Below, one piece after another: positions 20,221 through 32,636 of a stretch of 64,000 nt of DNA. The DNA is taken from the NCBI GenBank assembly GCA_009193035.1, contig SWDT01000143.1, forward strand, positions 1 through 64,000. Reading direction: 5' to 3'. The notes under the pieces are model-generated. The model was given only the letters and a program-made list of their open reading frames with translations. It was not told where the DNA came from and searched no databases. Position numbers and translations under genes: made by a program. This DNA comes from Halicephalobus mephisto (lineage: Eukaryota; Nematoda; Chromadorea; Rhabditida; Panagrolaimidae). Numbering within the stretch: the stretch's first letter is position 1; every line of letters begins with the position of its first letter.

Positions 20221-23200
20221 TTACACTAAATCTTCCACTTTTTGGCCAGAAGTACTAGCCTCGTTATTGGTTTGATGATCCATTGCTCGATCTTGGGATC
20301 GAGGTCGGGCAATTTCTCTAATGTGACGGTGAATCTTTCGTTCCCGATGTGTTGTCAAACGTGGTTTCGTTTGTTCAGCTCCTGGATCTGGGGATGGTTG
20401 TGTTTCGGGGTCTCTTGATCCGTCACCATCTGTCGAGTTCATTCTTCGCATTCCTGAAAATATAAATTTAAAATAAAAGACTTCCATAGAAGCTTTTAGA
20501 ATCTTCAAGAGTCCAATGAAAAATTCTAGAACATCCCAAAACCTCATAGAAAACTAAAGTTGTTCAAAATCTTGCGAAAAAATTCCAATCATTTCAGAAT
20601 CCAAAGAAAAATTTTGGAGATTATTTGGAATTTAAAATTTTGGAAATTTGTGTCAATAGCATAGTGCACATTTTTAGTTTTTATAATAATTATTAGATCC
20701 AGTATTTCGACTTACTCTTTTCCAAGTGTTTGCGATGACGGTATCGACGATAACTCTGTCTCCACTTCTCAGCAGCTTCAGCAGTCATCTTTGGAGCAGT
20801 TTCACCAAAGGTTCTAGCTTTCATGTTTTGTCGGAAAGCATTGATGATACGATACTGTAATAAAAACGTAAAAAAAGCACTAGATTTAAAAACCTACGTG
20901 TAGACCAATCAACTCGAAAGCTCGTAGCCACAGTGAAACCCCAACACTAGTTTTCGATGCTTCTTGCATCTGGAGGTTGTTTTTAACTCGATCATGAGCA
21001 CGATCAACGATAATCGGAGTAGGTCTGACTTCCCCAGAGCCGAATCTGAGTCTCTTCGGGAGAATCTTCTTTGCTGGAACCAAAGCCACAAGTTGGCCAT
21101 AGAGAAGTTCAGAAACGCCGAGACCGAGACATACAACCCATTCAATGGCATTCAAGGGAGCTGTTGAGAACCAAGCACCACCAAACTGAACTATCAGGAT
21201 CTGTCCAACAAATGTAGAAATCCAAATCACGATAAACATTCTGTTTGTCGAGAGATATTTGAATACATTTCTTTCTCCGTGGACTTTTCGACAGTTAATC
21301 TCATTGAATAAAGTCATCATGACAAAAGCATTGAATATTACGGTAAAGTGGACAGTTGGAGGTGAGAATAATGGAGCATTAACGCCGCTAGGAACACCGA
21401 ATATCTCAGGTCCTTTGAACAACAAAACCTCCAAGATTATAAGTTGATATATGGCGTGCATTACGATATTCTTCACCATCGTCCTAGAAATGAGGGATTT
21501 CTTTCGGCCATAAGGTTTACGATCAAGGAGTTCTTCAGTCGGTGATTCTGTAGCCAATGCCAGTGATGCCAGAGTGTCCATGATCAAGTTGATCCAGAGC
21601 ATGTGAACAGCTCTCAAGGGAGAATCCGAAACAGAACAGACACCAATGAAAGCAGTAAAAACAGCTACAACGTTGACTGTCAGTTGAAATTGAAGGAATT
21701 TACTTATGGAATCGTATACGTTCCTTCCCCACATGACTGCTTTGACAATAGAAGTAAAGTTGTCGTCAGTCAAGATGATATCAGAAGCTTCTTTGGCAAC
21801 ATCCGTTCCAGCGATTCCCATCGCAAACCCGACATCAGCTTTCTTCAAGGCAGGTCCGTCATTTGTTCCATCTCCGGTAACAGCAACAATCTCCCTTTGA
21901 GTCGTTGATTTGCTGTCAATAATTCCTTTTACTAAGTTGAATTTATCAACAGGTTGAGCACGGGCGAGAACTCGAAGTTTTGGCCAAACCATATCCAGTC
22001 GTTCCTGACTGACTTGGCCGTTGTCATCACAAATCCTGCAATCATTAGTTTAACATAAAAAGTCAATTACTATAAAAATCAAGAGGAGTTTTTATATGAA
22101 TCTTTGGAATTTAAAAAAAAGTGATCGTAAAAGAAATAAGATGAAAGAGAGAATGGAAAGAACGAGTCAAGTTCAGTAAAGAATAGGTAAAATATAGTTT
22201 CCCTAACTCTCACAAACCTCATTCTTTTTAACCAAGAGTTCAAAAACCGTAAAACAATATATCAGTTTTAATCTAATTACAACATTCAATAACAAAATAA
22301 AACATACCGTTCGTTGAATTGCTTTCCTTCCAACACGAGATAATCATCCCCGGGATGTAGGATGCCACACTGAATAGCAATAGCACGAGCAGTATTGATA
22401 TTATCTCCGGTGACCATTCGAACCGTGATTCCAGCCTTTGTACATCGACGAATAGCTTCAGGAACTTCAGGACGAACAGGATCTTGAATCCCGCAGATAG
22501 CGATACCTATGAATCTAGAAGCTATTTGTTCTTCATCGTCCCAGTCGATTTCTTTGTCATTGTCAATACCAACTTCGGTCACCTCTGCAGGACGGGCACT
22601 GGAGTAAATGTAATCTTTGTAAGTCACACAGATAGTTCTTAATCCATTCTGAGCCATTTCTTCAATAACGGTCGTCATGATGTTTTTCCTTTTTTGTTCT
22701 GTGAATTCTTCGACTTTGCCATCTTCGCTGATGAAGTAAGAACATTTAGAAAGAACAATCTCAGAAGCCCCTTTGCAGAATACACGGAAACCGATTTTCT
22801 TACCAGACTCTTCCAGTGAAATAACAGTCATCATCGATTTCCTCGAGGAATTAAAAGTGTAGACTTTCAGCAAACTCTCTTCTGGATGACGTTTACGGAT
22901 TTCTTCATAACTTCCTCCGATCTGAGTAACAAATCCAAGTAATCCACACTCAGTTTTGTTTCCAACTTGTTGAGAACGTTCTCCAGTTTTCTGTGGTGGT
23001 AAAATCATAGAATTATAGGCGCAGTTTACAGAAATGGCTTCACAAAGAATCTTCCTCGTGGATTCAGGAAGCATCTCCGCAGTCGGTTGAGCTCGAGGGT
23101 CAGAAAAATAACGCCCGTTGATGTAACTGTTGACACAAGTCATCTGATTCGTCGTCAAAGTTCCTGTTTTATCTGAACAAATTGTTGTAGCATTCCCCAT

Positions 23201-25811
23201 GGTCTCACAGGCATCCATATGACGGACCAAGTTGTTATCCTTCATCATCTTCTTGACCGAGTAAGTCAATGACAACGCGATGGCCAGCGGAAGTCCTTCG
23301 GGAATTGAAATAACGAGGATAGTGACGGCAATGATGAAGAACTTGACAGCTTTATGTAAATCCGCAAAGGTGAATGGTTGATTGTTGATAATGTAATGGG
23401 TGATGCAATAACGAGTGATCAAGACGATGAGAGCTAGAACAGCGATAGTTGTGCCACAATAGATGATATGCAATGCCAATTCGGAGAGTTTTGTTTGAAG
23501 AACAGATTTCGAATTGATGTCATCATCGTCAGAATCAGTAGATGAATGTGAAGATCCACTACCTGTAGACGAAGTGTCGGAAGAACTGGAAGAACTAGAA
23601 GAACTTGAACTAGAATCACCTCCCTTGTTTCCAGTTAAAAGAGCCATAATGATCCCAGTCTGAGAATTGATTCCGACCGCAGTAATGACCATTTTGCCAC
23701 TTCCTTCCATAGCATAAGTTCCAGAGAGCAAAACAGGATCGGATTCAACATTTTTCTTAACATGATCGGATTCCCCAGTCAGAGAAGATTCATCGATCTT
23801 GAGGTCATTACTTTGGAGCAGAATACCATCAGCTGGTATAAGATCGCCGTATTTGACACGAATGACATCACCGACGACAAGATCAGACACTGGAACATCG
23901 TAAGTGTCCCCACCCCGAACGACGGAAAATTGATGGCCAGTCTCAATTTTGTTTTGCAAACCTAAAATAAAGTTACACTTAATTCTCCTTTAAACCATTG
24001 TTTTTCATCTCTAAAAAGCAGAAAACGAATGAACATACTCTGAAATTGTCGTTCTTTCGAGTAATCATTCATTGCAGTGACCAAAACGACGACGACAACA
24101 CACAAGAGGATTGCCACACCTTCAATCCAAGCAGATCCATGGTCACCATGTTTCTGTTCTTCCGTCGTGTGATTTTCTGAAAGATTAAACCTAAATTTGC
24201 ACAAGTTTTGCTAAAACAAACGAGGTGTCGTTGAATTCTGAAGGAGAGCTGCCACAATTGCTGGTTCCGTTATGTTCTGAAGTCCTGGATCGGTCTCGTT
24301 GTTAAAGAGTTGAATAGGAACTCCAGTAGGCAAAACATCATTAACCTCTGTTTCGGGTTCATAGAATGAGAGTGCAAGAGAAATAAATCCTGAGAGAATC
24401 AGAATTATCAAAGTTGGATCCTTGCTGGCATCAAGAATGAGTTTCCAGAATGGCTTCGGCTTCCCTTTAGGAATAATGTTGGCTCCATACTTCTGACGTC
24501 GCTTTTGAAGCACCTTTGGATTTTTCGGAAGACCATTGATTGGATCAGTAACCAATTTGGTGCAAAGTCCTTCGATACCACCGTATTCGTTTCCGAGCTG
24601 AAATGTATGTATAATCAAAGCAATCAAAACAAAGTCCTCACTTTTACGATAGATTCAGCACCCCGAGTTTCCATAAGCTTTTTAAGCTCTTCCAAATCTG
24701 CAGTTGGTTCGGAATTGTCATAGTTTTTCGGAGTACCACCAGTTGGCTTCTGTAATTTAACTTCAACCATTCAAAACTTCTTTCTGCTTCTGAGAGCAGA
24801 GGTTGCAGCTGATGGTATCAAAAGTAATTAAGAAGACACAGAAAGAATAAGGAGCGCCGTTAGTACCTAAAGTGAACACACAACTGTATCAGACCCAGTA
24901 AGGTCATGTCCTACGGCAACATCAGTTGTTGAGAAGATATAAAAAGTGATCAATCTATCGATTTGCGCAATAAAAGAGATTGATCACTGAAGAATCGCTC
25001 ATTGTCGGTAATACAAGTGATTCTTCGTCAAATTCATACAGGAAAGTTTAACCAAAATTTGTCTATTGTTTCGATTTAGAAACAAAGTTGTAAAAAAGAG
25101 AAGATAAGCGACCCTATCTTGTCGAAAACGTATTTCTTCATAAAGATCGTCCGAAGTTAAAAGATCATACTACTGTAAAACAAAAATGGGCGTTGTTACG
25201 GAATGGTCTTGACACAAATTCCTAAATTTTTTAAAAACTTTTATCTTGAAAGAAATGGAAAGAGAGGGAAGAACAGAATAAGCTAATTTTGATAAAAAGT
25301 CAAAATTACCGTTCTTTCGACTCTTACAAAGCTCACTTCCTTTACGTGGGAATTTAAAACTTCCAGAAAAACCATACTACTGTAAAAATCAACAATATAA
25401 ATTATCACGGAGTAATTTTAACATAAATTAATAAAATTATTCAAAAAACTTTCAGAAGAGTGGTGAAATAGAGAGAGTCGACTTTAAGAATGAATGGGAA
25501 AATTACCATCATCCGCATTCTCACAAGCTCTCTCGCTCTGCGCGGGAATTTTAAAATCTCAAACCAGTATACACCACTTTTTGTCGGATGATAATATTGA
25601 TTACCGAAATAAAACAAACCTGGATATCATTTAGCTTAATTTCAGTCCATTGGACAGTAGGCTTACTTTGTTTCTCTTGTAAGCCACATATATCACCAGA
25701 GACACCATCTTCGTCATCAGCAGTAAGTTCGACGCCGGTGCCGGATCCGGCACGGCGTCCGGCGTTGCTCTCGCCAGTACACTGTTCAGTCACATTTTCG
25801 TTGTTTCTCAT
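20221..25811 (-). CDS. Plasma-membrane Ca2+-transporting ATPase (PMCA)
   Basis: Eight exons on the minus strand join in phase: 25811-25620, 24749-24642, 24597-24222, 24176-24039, 23961-22308, 22035-20898, 20854-20716, 20453-20221, about 1325 residues. P2B-type ATPase marks: [15 protein letters not shown] (helix 1), GWIEG-like [10 protein letters not shown] (helix 2), [12 protein letters not shown] (actuator domain), [11 protein letters not shown] (ion-binding helix 4), [14 protein letters not shown] with the phosphorylated Asp, [13 protein letters not shown] and [17 protein letters not shown]. The C-terminus has the calmodulin-binding-like stretch [17 protein letters not shown] Ser/Asp tract lies between the actuator domain and helix 3. 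The protein pumps Ca2+ out of the cell using ATP. Intron 1 (870 nt) is the longest. It belongs to the worm mca-1/2/3 group; which member is not decidable here. Confidence 0.96.
24945..25026. other. Two adjacent perfect hairpins in PMCA intron 1
   Basis: AGTGATCAATCT (24945-24956) pairs with AGATTGATCACT (24977-24988). Right after it, GAAGAATC (24989-24996) pairs with GATTCTTC (25019-25026). The stems are too short for a typical microRNA precursor; function unknown. Confidence 0.45.
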
Positions 25812-25857
25812 TCCACGGGAAGATATCGAATTAAATGAGGCGGGCCTCAGCTTGTGA

Positions 25858-28067
25858 ACGGTAATCGGAAGAATCAGTTGTCGGTGACAAGAAGACCGAC
25901 AAAACTAAAAAATCACAAATGACATAGTACGACAAAAATAGAAACGAATATTATTATGAAATCATCTCGACACGACCTTTCGAAACTTGAATCTTCAAGT
26001 GATTCTAAAAGGTTATTGGATTCCGGAAGATCAGAAGTTTCCACAAATCTCTGGAAGGTTTTGAAACCTTCTACTGAATTCCGGAAAACCCCATAAGATT
26101 CTTGAAGATCTCAGAATTGCTCATTAGGTTTTGGAATACTCTATAGGATTTCGGGGGTTTCCACAAAATTCTGGAGAATTTCAAAACGTTTCTACAGAAT
26201 TTTGGAAAACACCCGAAATGTCCATGAGATCTTCGAAGGTTTCAGAGCCTTCTATTGAATTCTGGAAGCTTCCATGGAATTCTAGAAGCCGATAGGGAAT
26301 TCTGGTTATTGAAAAAATGGAAAAGATCGGGTGAAACCAAAAAGAGCGATAAACGATCAGGAGTCGAAGAGAACGATGGACTGATTTGAAATGACTTCGT
26401 AACATTATTTATACGGGAAAAAACGGGTCTATATCAGGCGAACTATCTGGCAAATTATGCACGTATCCATCATTTGATATTGAAACCTCTACAAAAATTC
26501 AAAATTACCATATGAGGAATACAATTCCCAATACTATCTGAACATAATCCGATTGACACTGGTTAGTCCAGAGGGGCTATTTTAAAAAACTGACGCAAAA
26601 TATGGTTTCTGAGCAGTGGTATTTTTGACCCAAAACAAAGTTGATGATCAATCAGAACTTTTTTATACCAAATTGTCTGAGTTGGCCAAATGCATTTGTA
26701 ATATATCGTTTGGACAATAAATAATCATTTTATTACGAAAATTTAAAAAAAAACATTGTTGTAATGTTTTCTCAATACGAATTTTCAGAACTCTTGGTTT
26801 TAGATATTTTTTCCAAACACCTCCATTGAATTCTGAGAAACTTCAGAAGCTTTAATGAGAGTTTCAAAGGTTTCAGGGCCTTTCATAGGATTCTAGAAGA
26901 CTAGAAGTTTAATGGAATTCTACCTACTAAAAGAGATAAGAACACTATCAAGAGAGATTAAGACTAATTTATGTTATCGATCAGACCATAAATGAGGGCA
27001 TATGGATCAAATGGCAATGGCACAGCCAATTTTGACCATCCTTATCTAATGCACCATCTTTACTCCTCCGCAATATTAAGAAAGAATTCAGATAATACAC
27101 TTGGCGGAAAATAAAGTCAGGTCAATGACATCAAGTTTGTATCTCAATTTTTATTTTCCTAAATCAAATGAACAAACATAAATCCTCAATTTTGGCCGTA
27201 GGAAAGACCATACAAGGAAAAGATCATTTCAAATTCAAACAAAAACTAAAACATCTATAACAGTTCGACAAAATGCACAATTTACAAAAAAATTCCAAAT
27301 TCCGAAGTATTAAATTTCCTGACTTCCAAAAATTTTCAATAACCTTTGTTAATCCCTTCAAATATTTAGTCAAAAATCAAATTGCTAATTCTACGTGTAA
27401 TCTGGATAACTATCAAACTAAACGAAAAACTTAATTTCATACAATTTTCGATTACTTAAGTGCAAAATATGAATTCAGAAAATAAATTCTCATACTGTGA
27501 ATCCAGAAATGCTATAAGCTCCTCCACTTTTGATTTGGATTCCTCATAAAGAGTTGACTTTGTAGCCTATTATTAGTTGTGAAGTGTTTTGATAAAAACG
27601 AATTCGTAATTCGTATGTTAAACTTACAGATGAAAACAAATGGTTTAAATCTTATGAAAAACTGGTTTTTGGACATATTTTCCCGAACTATTTTGCCTTT
27701 TTAGAACAAAAACCGCTGTTGATTCGCTTTGGACTTTCTTTCAATCTCGATCTATTTTCCCTTTTTCATACTTTGAATGGGTGAACTTCAATCTTCCCCC
27801 ATCTTTTTTTTTCTTGTTTCTGTATTAACTTTTTCCTCAGAAATACTTAACCTAAGGGTAAGCAAAGTGAGCCTCTAGGTGTATTGATGACAATTGGAAA
27901 TAACTTTCTTAGGATAACAAAAAAATAAACAAATAATGCGATTCTCAATAGTTCTCGTTCTACTTTTTATTAGGATTTGCGACTTCTGAATCCTATGGTA
28001 TCGAACCCACTACTTCTACGGTCAACGAGCAATTTTTCGCAACATGGGCATTTTGTCGAACTCTATC
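25858..28067. other. Intergenic between PMCA and cox-10
   Basis: About 2.2 kb without a gene. It contains the PMCA upstream region, two blocks of the dispersed TTCTAGAA-type repeat (about 26000-26330 and 26800-26930) and otherwise plain AT-rich sequence. Confidence 0.45.
26000..26330. repeat. Dispersed GAATTCTGGAAG-type repeat
   Basis: Many spaced repeats of the form GAATTCYRGAARCYTY, of the same family as in the innexin intron and in 53-60 kb. The apparent minus-strand frame at 26181-26405 arises from this repeat. Confidence 0.55.
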
Positions 28068-29271
28068 CTACTCTTCAGTGATATACACCGGCTTTTGCAA
28101 GATTGTTGGTTTTGGTGGTTCACCTCTTGAAATGACCATGAGGGCCATGATCAACGGTAAGTACAGCAATGAAAACCGGAACAAATTCCTTGACGTCTGT
28201 GCACCGGGATCACGGTAGAATTTGTAAGCAAGGTAAATCATAGCAGCATTTAGTGGGATCGAATTGACAGCAAATACCGGAGTTGTTAAATGAGATAATG
28301 GAGCAGCGATTGAGCATAAACCTAACAGAAAAAGCGAATGTCTGAAATGCACTTATTAATTTTAAAACGTTGGTAATAATTACCTAATTGTTGTTCTTCG
28401 ACAAAGACCTTCATCAGTCACACACATCACACGGTAGCCAGCACGACTGTAATCCCCTCGGAGATTCCAACTTAATCCATTAAAGTGAGGGAATTGCCAT
28501 GCGTACAAAATTGCAGCTAATACAAATGCCCCTGCGTCTAATGAACCAGTTAACGCTGTATATCCCATCAGTGGGGGAATGGCACCTACAACGGCTCCAG
28601 CCCATGTGCATCCAATATGATACCTTTTCATCGGAGTATAAACACCTGCATAGAGGACTAGATTCAATACTCCAAGAGCAGCTGTCCACGAATTACATCC
28701 ACAATAAAGAATACTCACTCCGGTGAGGCCAGTGATGTTGGCGAACATGAACGCCTGAAGAGGAGAGAATTGATGAACAACCAAGACCCTGGATTGTGTT
28801 CGTTTCATCTGTGCATCATAAGGAGCCTCCAGTAACTGATTGCACGCATTGGCAGCAGAAGACAGTAAGGCAGTACCAGCAGCACAAGCAGCTAAAGTAG
28901 AGAGGTTGAACGGAGCAGGAGACATCATGAATCCTCCCACGGCAGTTGATGTAATCAGTAACGTTAACCTATGCTTGGAAAGCTGCAAATACGCTTGTAG
29001 ACGTCCATCTGGTCCCATAGTTCGCCATTCATCCGACGCTGTTCTTCGCAGAATCAGTTTCACTGGTACCTTAGATGCTGTGGGAATAATCTGAGGTGGT
29101 TTCCTCGGAAGCGACGGTGGAATCCTCGGCAATGGATCTTCTTGAGGAATAGGTGCCAATGAAGGACTCTAAAAACAATAAACGTCATACATTAGCATTT
29201 CCATATAAAAATTAGCTTACCACATGTCGTATTTGACCCAGAAGTTTGAATCCAACCGTTTTACGCAGCAT
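28068..29271 (-). CDS. cox-10: Protohaem IX farnesyltransferase (COX10)
   Basis: Three exons in phase: 29271-29221 (17 codons, MLRKTVGFKLLGQIRHV, basic and amphipathic as in a mitochondrial presequence), 29168-28384 and 28341-28068, about 369 residues. The UbiA-type prenyltransferase signature is present: NQLLEAPYDAQMKRT near residue 127 matches N-x3-D/E-x3-D and RT, with the second Asp-rich site RGDYSRAGYRVM later. Multiple hydrophobic helices are spread over the rest. The enzyme farnesylates haem B to haem O in the inner mitochondrial membrane, the first step towards haem A for cytochrome c oxidase. Its start faces the ST7 gene across about 550 bp, a shared upstream region. Confidence 0.95.
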
Positions 29272-29821
29272 TCGTTCAACGGAAAGACTGAAAATCAAGT
29301 TTATCATTTACCAAAAGCTCCATATTCATCATAAAAATACACAAAAGACCCGAACAATGAAATATTATATATCGACGTGTTATTGTACGAATTATTAGTT
29401 AGATTTAATTAAGAAAATAAAAGATACCTGGAATATAACAAGGATTAAAGTATTGGGTTCGTTGAGGAAGCTGGAAAGTGCGATTTCTCACGTCTCAGCA
29501 CGAAATAAACGTTGGCCAGCAAGACAACGGCGTTCAATCGACTTGAACTGAGGGATGTTTAGCCGAGTCGTTCCTTTATATAGTAATTCCACTTTCACAA
29601 TAGTACCCGTCGTTCTGATTCACTTTATCCTCTTCCCAAAACGTGGCATCGACAGAAAATTTTAAAGGTGCAATTTCAGACAAGTTCTCACTTTGTTTCC
29701 CTAACAAAAAGAAACGGATGGATGAATCTTCACGAGAAGTCCGTCGATAAGCTTCCAGAAATGGTATTTTCCATTTTCATATATTATTTAAGGTGACTTT
29801 GGGATTTAGAGTTCCTATGAT
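29272..29821. promoter_or_regulatory. Divergent intergenic region cox-10 / ST7
   Basis: Non-coding 550 bp between two divergent starts, so it must hold both 5' ends. I see no defined motif I would name. Confidence 0.5.
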
Positions 29822-32313
29822 ATGTGGCAAGATCGTTTTCGACGGGTTTGGGAACGCCTGACGAGTTTTTCGTGGATCATCTACATTACAGTTGCAGTTG
29901 GCTTAGTCTATTTGTTTCGCGGGCCATTGAGACTTGCTGAGTCAGTAGAAAACGGAAGGGAATATGGTAAACGAAATTCAAATACTTTTTCTATAGATTG
30001 GCCATATTTTAGTTTCTGGGTATTTCAACAACCTAACTCCAAAATTCTACGTCGCCCTTACGGGAACATCCAGCCTTGTTTCGGGAGTCATTCTAATATT
30101 CGAATGGTGGTACTTTAAAAAGTAAGTTTTATTGGGGTATTTAACGTTATATGACTAACCTGCGCCAACACCTGGAAGTCATTGCCTTAGGTAATCTCGT
30201 TTCCGCTCTACCGAGTTGTAAATCGCTAGGGACAACATTGAAAGCAACTAAGGTGCTAATTGTAATTCGAGTTGGAGTGTTTTGCTTCAAAAAGCATTTA
30301 TCGAGCTTGATATTTCTTTTCTTTGACTCTCATATCATTGGTTTTACTTTAGTCGTTTAATGCGTTATTCAGTGAATTTGCAACCATTAATTGAACCTTA
30401 CTTTTATATCTGACTAATGAGATATTTTGTTGCACTGAGTCAAGAAAGGCACTGTTTTTAGTAATCGTTAAGGCCATTTTCATTTAACGGCCGCCTTGTA
30501 GACGTTCTCTAGTAACTTATGCGCGTCTAATTCATGGAAACTTTTCACACTCGATTGTTCACCGGCGAATATCAGTTAATGGCAGAGCACAAATGGGGAA
30601 GGTTGACAGAAACTCGGTAAGTTGATGTAGTTATTATACGGCTGCATGAGATAAAATTAACAAACGCGAAACTCTACTCTAAGAAAACTACTAGATGCAA
30701 AGAATCCCTTCAGAAATTCCTTGTAGTTAGGTGTACTGTTTTTAAATCAGTACTTTTAGCAATAATGCCGATAATACCAGCGATGATGGAAGCGATGTTG
30801 AAGATGGTATGGACTCAAACAGAACAATGCCTGGTTAGTGTTTCCTGTTGTAACAAAATAATGAGAATGTTTCAGAATGTAAGGTCTGGAGGAACCCTAC
30901 TGCTTTATTTAGAGGAGCGGAGTATCAACGGTTTGCTCAGTTGACGAAGAAAGAGCCTCTGACGTTCTATGACTTGAATTTGTCAGCTCAAGATCACCAG
31001 AGTTTCTTTACTTGTGATGGTGATTCAAATCGGGAAGACTATGAAGGTCAGTTTCATCACTTTGACCGCAGAGGAGATAAAAAGATAATTACAGTGATGT
31101 CGGTTGCTTGGAGAGAACGGGACAGTGCTTCAAGAATTGAAGCAGCGAATCGAGCTCTTGAAATTAACCCTGAATGTGTTCCTGCGCTAATTCTTCTTGC
31201 TGAGGAGAAATGCAGTACCATAGTTGAGGTAGAAGAAACCCTTAGGTTTGTTTGCATTTTTATTCACCTTGGTGATGATATTTATTCCAGAAAAGCATTA
31301 AAAATAGCTGAAGCAAACTACCGTGGCTTGCAGAGTCAAGGTTATTACGACAATGACCCTCTCCAAAAAGGCCGTGATGTGAATATCTTTGTCTTCATTA
31401 GAAGACGATTAGCTATGTGCGCTCGTCGTCAGAATAGACTGAGGGAGGCTGTAAAGATGATGCGTGATTTGATCAAGGAATTTCCGCAGTTAAATGTAAT
31501 GAATATACATGAGAATTTGATTGAAGCATTATTAGAGCAACAGGCGTATGCAGACGCTCAGGCGGTTCTTGCTCGATATGATGACATCAGCCTCCCGAAA
31601 TCAGCTACTATTTGTTTTACTTCTGCTCTTCTAAAGGCGAGAATGGTAGCAGATAAATTCCAACCCGAACAGTTTGGGAAGCGAGCTCTGTCTTCGGCGG
31701 AACAGAACGCCATTGAGGCGATACACCGGGCTGTCGAATTCAATCCCCATGTCCCCAAATACCTCCTGGAAATGAAACCCCTCATCTTGCCCCCTGAGCA
31801 TATTTTGAAGCGCGGTGATTCTGAAGCAGTGGCTTACGCTTTCTGGCACTTGCAACACTGGAAGAGAGTTGATGGAGCTCTTCAGCTCTTACATCATACA
31901 TGGGAAGGAAGTGAGTTCTTTTTATATGGATTTTCAAGCATTTCCTCTTTTCAGCTTTCCGAATGATTCCATCACCGCTGGAAAAGGGTCACTTATTCTA
32001 TCCTTATCCTCAGTGTACGGAGGCGGCCGATCGTGAGCTCTTACCTAGCTGGCATCAGCTGTCGGTGTATCCGAAGCGGGAGTTTCCGTTTGTCACGACT
32101 CTGATGCTTCTCGGCTGTATCGCCACTATCATTATCTCAATTCTCTATAGTCAATATCCACAACAAACCGTTGAAGTCCTGGAGGCGTTGTTGATATCCA
32201 TATGTGCCGCATTCGATAGGTTCATTGACTGGGCTGTTGCTCTCGTCCCAAGGACAGGTTGGAGTATGTTCGCAACTCCTTCACCAATAAACTCCCCACC
32301 TCTAGTCACGTAG
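29822..32313 (+). CDS. ST7 homologue (suppression of tumorigenicity 7)
   Basis: Exons: 29822-29966, 30013-30121, about 30502-30616, 30760-30833, 30876-31245, 31291-31910, 31955-32313. The match to animal ST7 is long and unmistakable: [16 protein letters not shown] in exon 2, [17 protein letters not shown] and [15 protein letters not shown] in exon 5, [40 protein letters not shown] and [20 protein letters not shown] later. Membrane helices are in exons 1-2 and 7; the middle is helical and TPR-like. Exon 3 is problematic: the frame needed for exon 4 ([15 protein letters not shown]) has an upstream TAA at about 30529, and the frame reachable from exon 2 ends out of phase. Function of ST7 is poorly defined in general. 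Confidence 0.92.
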
Positions 32314-32636
32314 TAGATTCGTTAAGAATGGTCTCTTATTTACGGAATTCGTTTTCGATCTCTTCATCGTTCAAAATGAAATTTGTCTTACGCAAATACT
32401 TTGGTCAATATATTCATTTTTCTGGGAAAACCAAAATACGTGCGATGGGGTTTGAAGTATTTTGGCTCATGGTTTTAATTCATCTCGAATTCTTGCCATT
32501 TCAATAGAAAATAAACAAAGTATTTAATCGTCGATGATCGCTAACTGTTTATGCAGTGAATTCAATATCTGTTCATTTTGTGTTTGGTCGATATGAATTG
32601 ATTTCTATTTTTACTGTTAATTTTAGATCGTAGCTT
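32314..32636. promoter_or_regulatory. ST7 / mon-2 intercistronic region
   Basis: A 323-bp gap between two genes on the same strand. TTAATTTTAG at 32617-32626, 10 bases before the mon-2 ATG, looks like a trans-splice acceptor. The arrangement is compatible with a two-gene operon, but the gap is longer than the usual ~100 bp. Confidence 0.45.

Noticed and set aside
24945..25026. MicroRNA precursor in the PMCA intron
   Set aside because: Stems of 12 and 8 bp are too short for a ~22-bp duplex.
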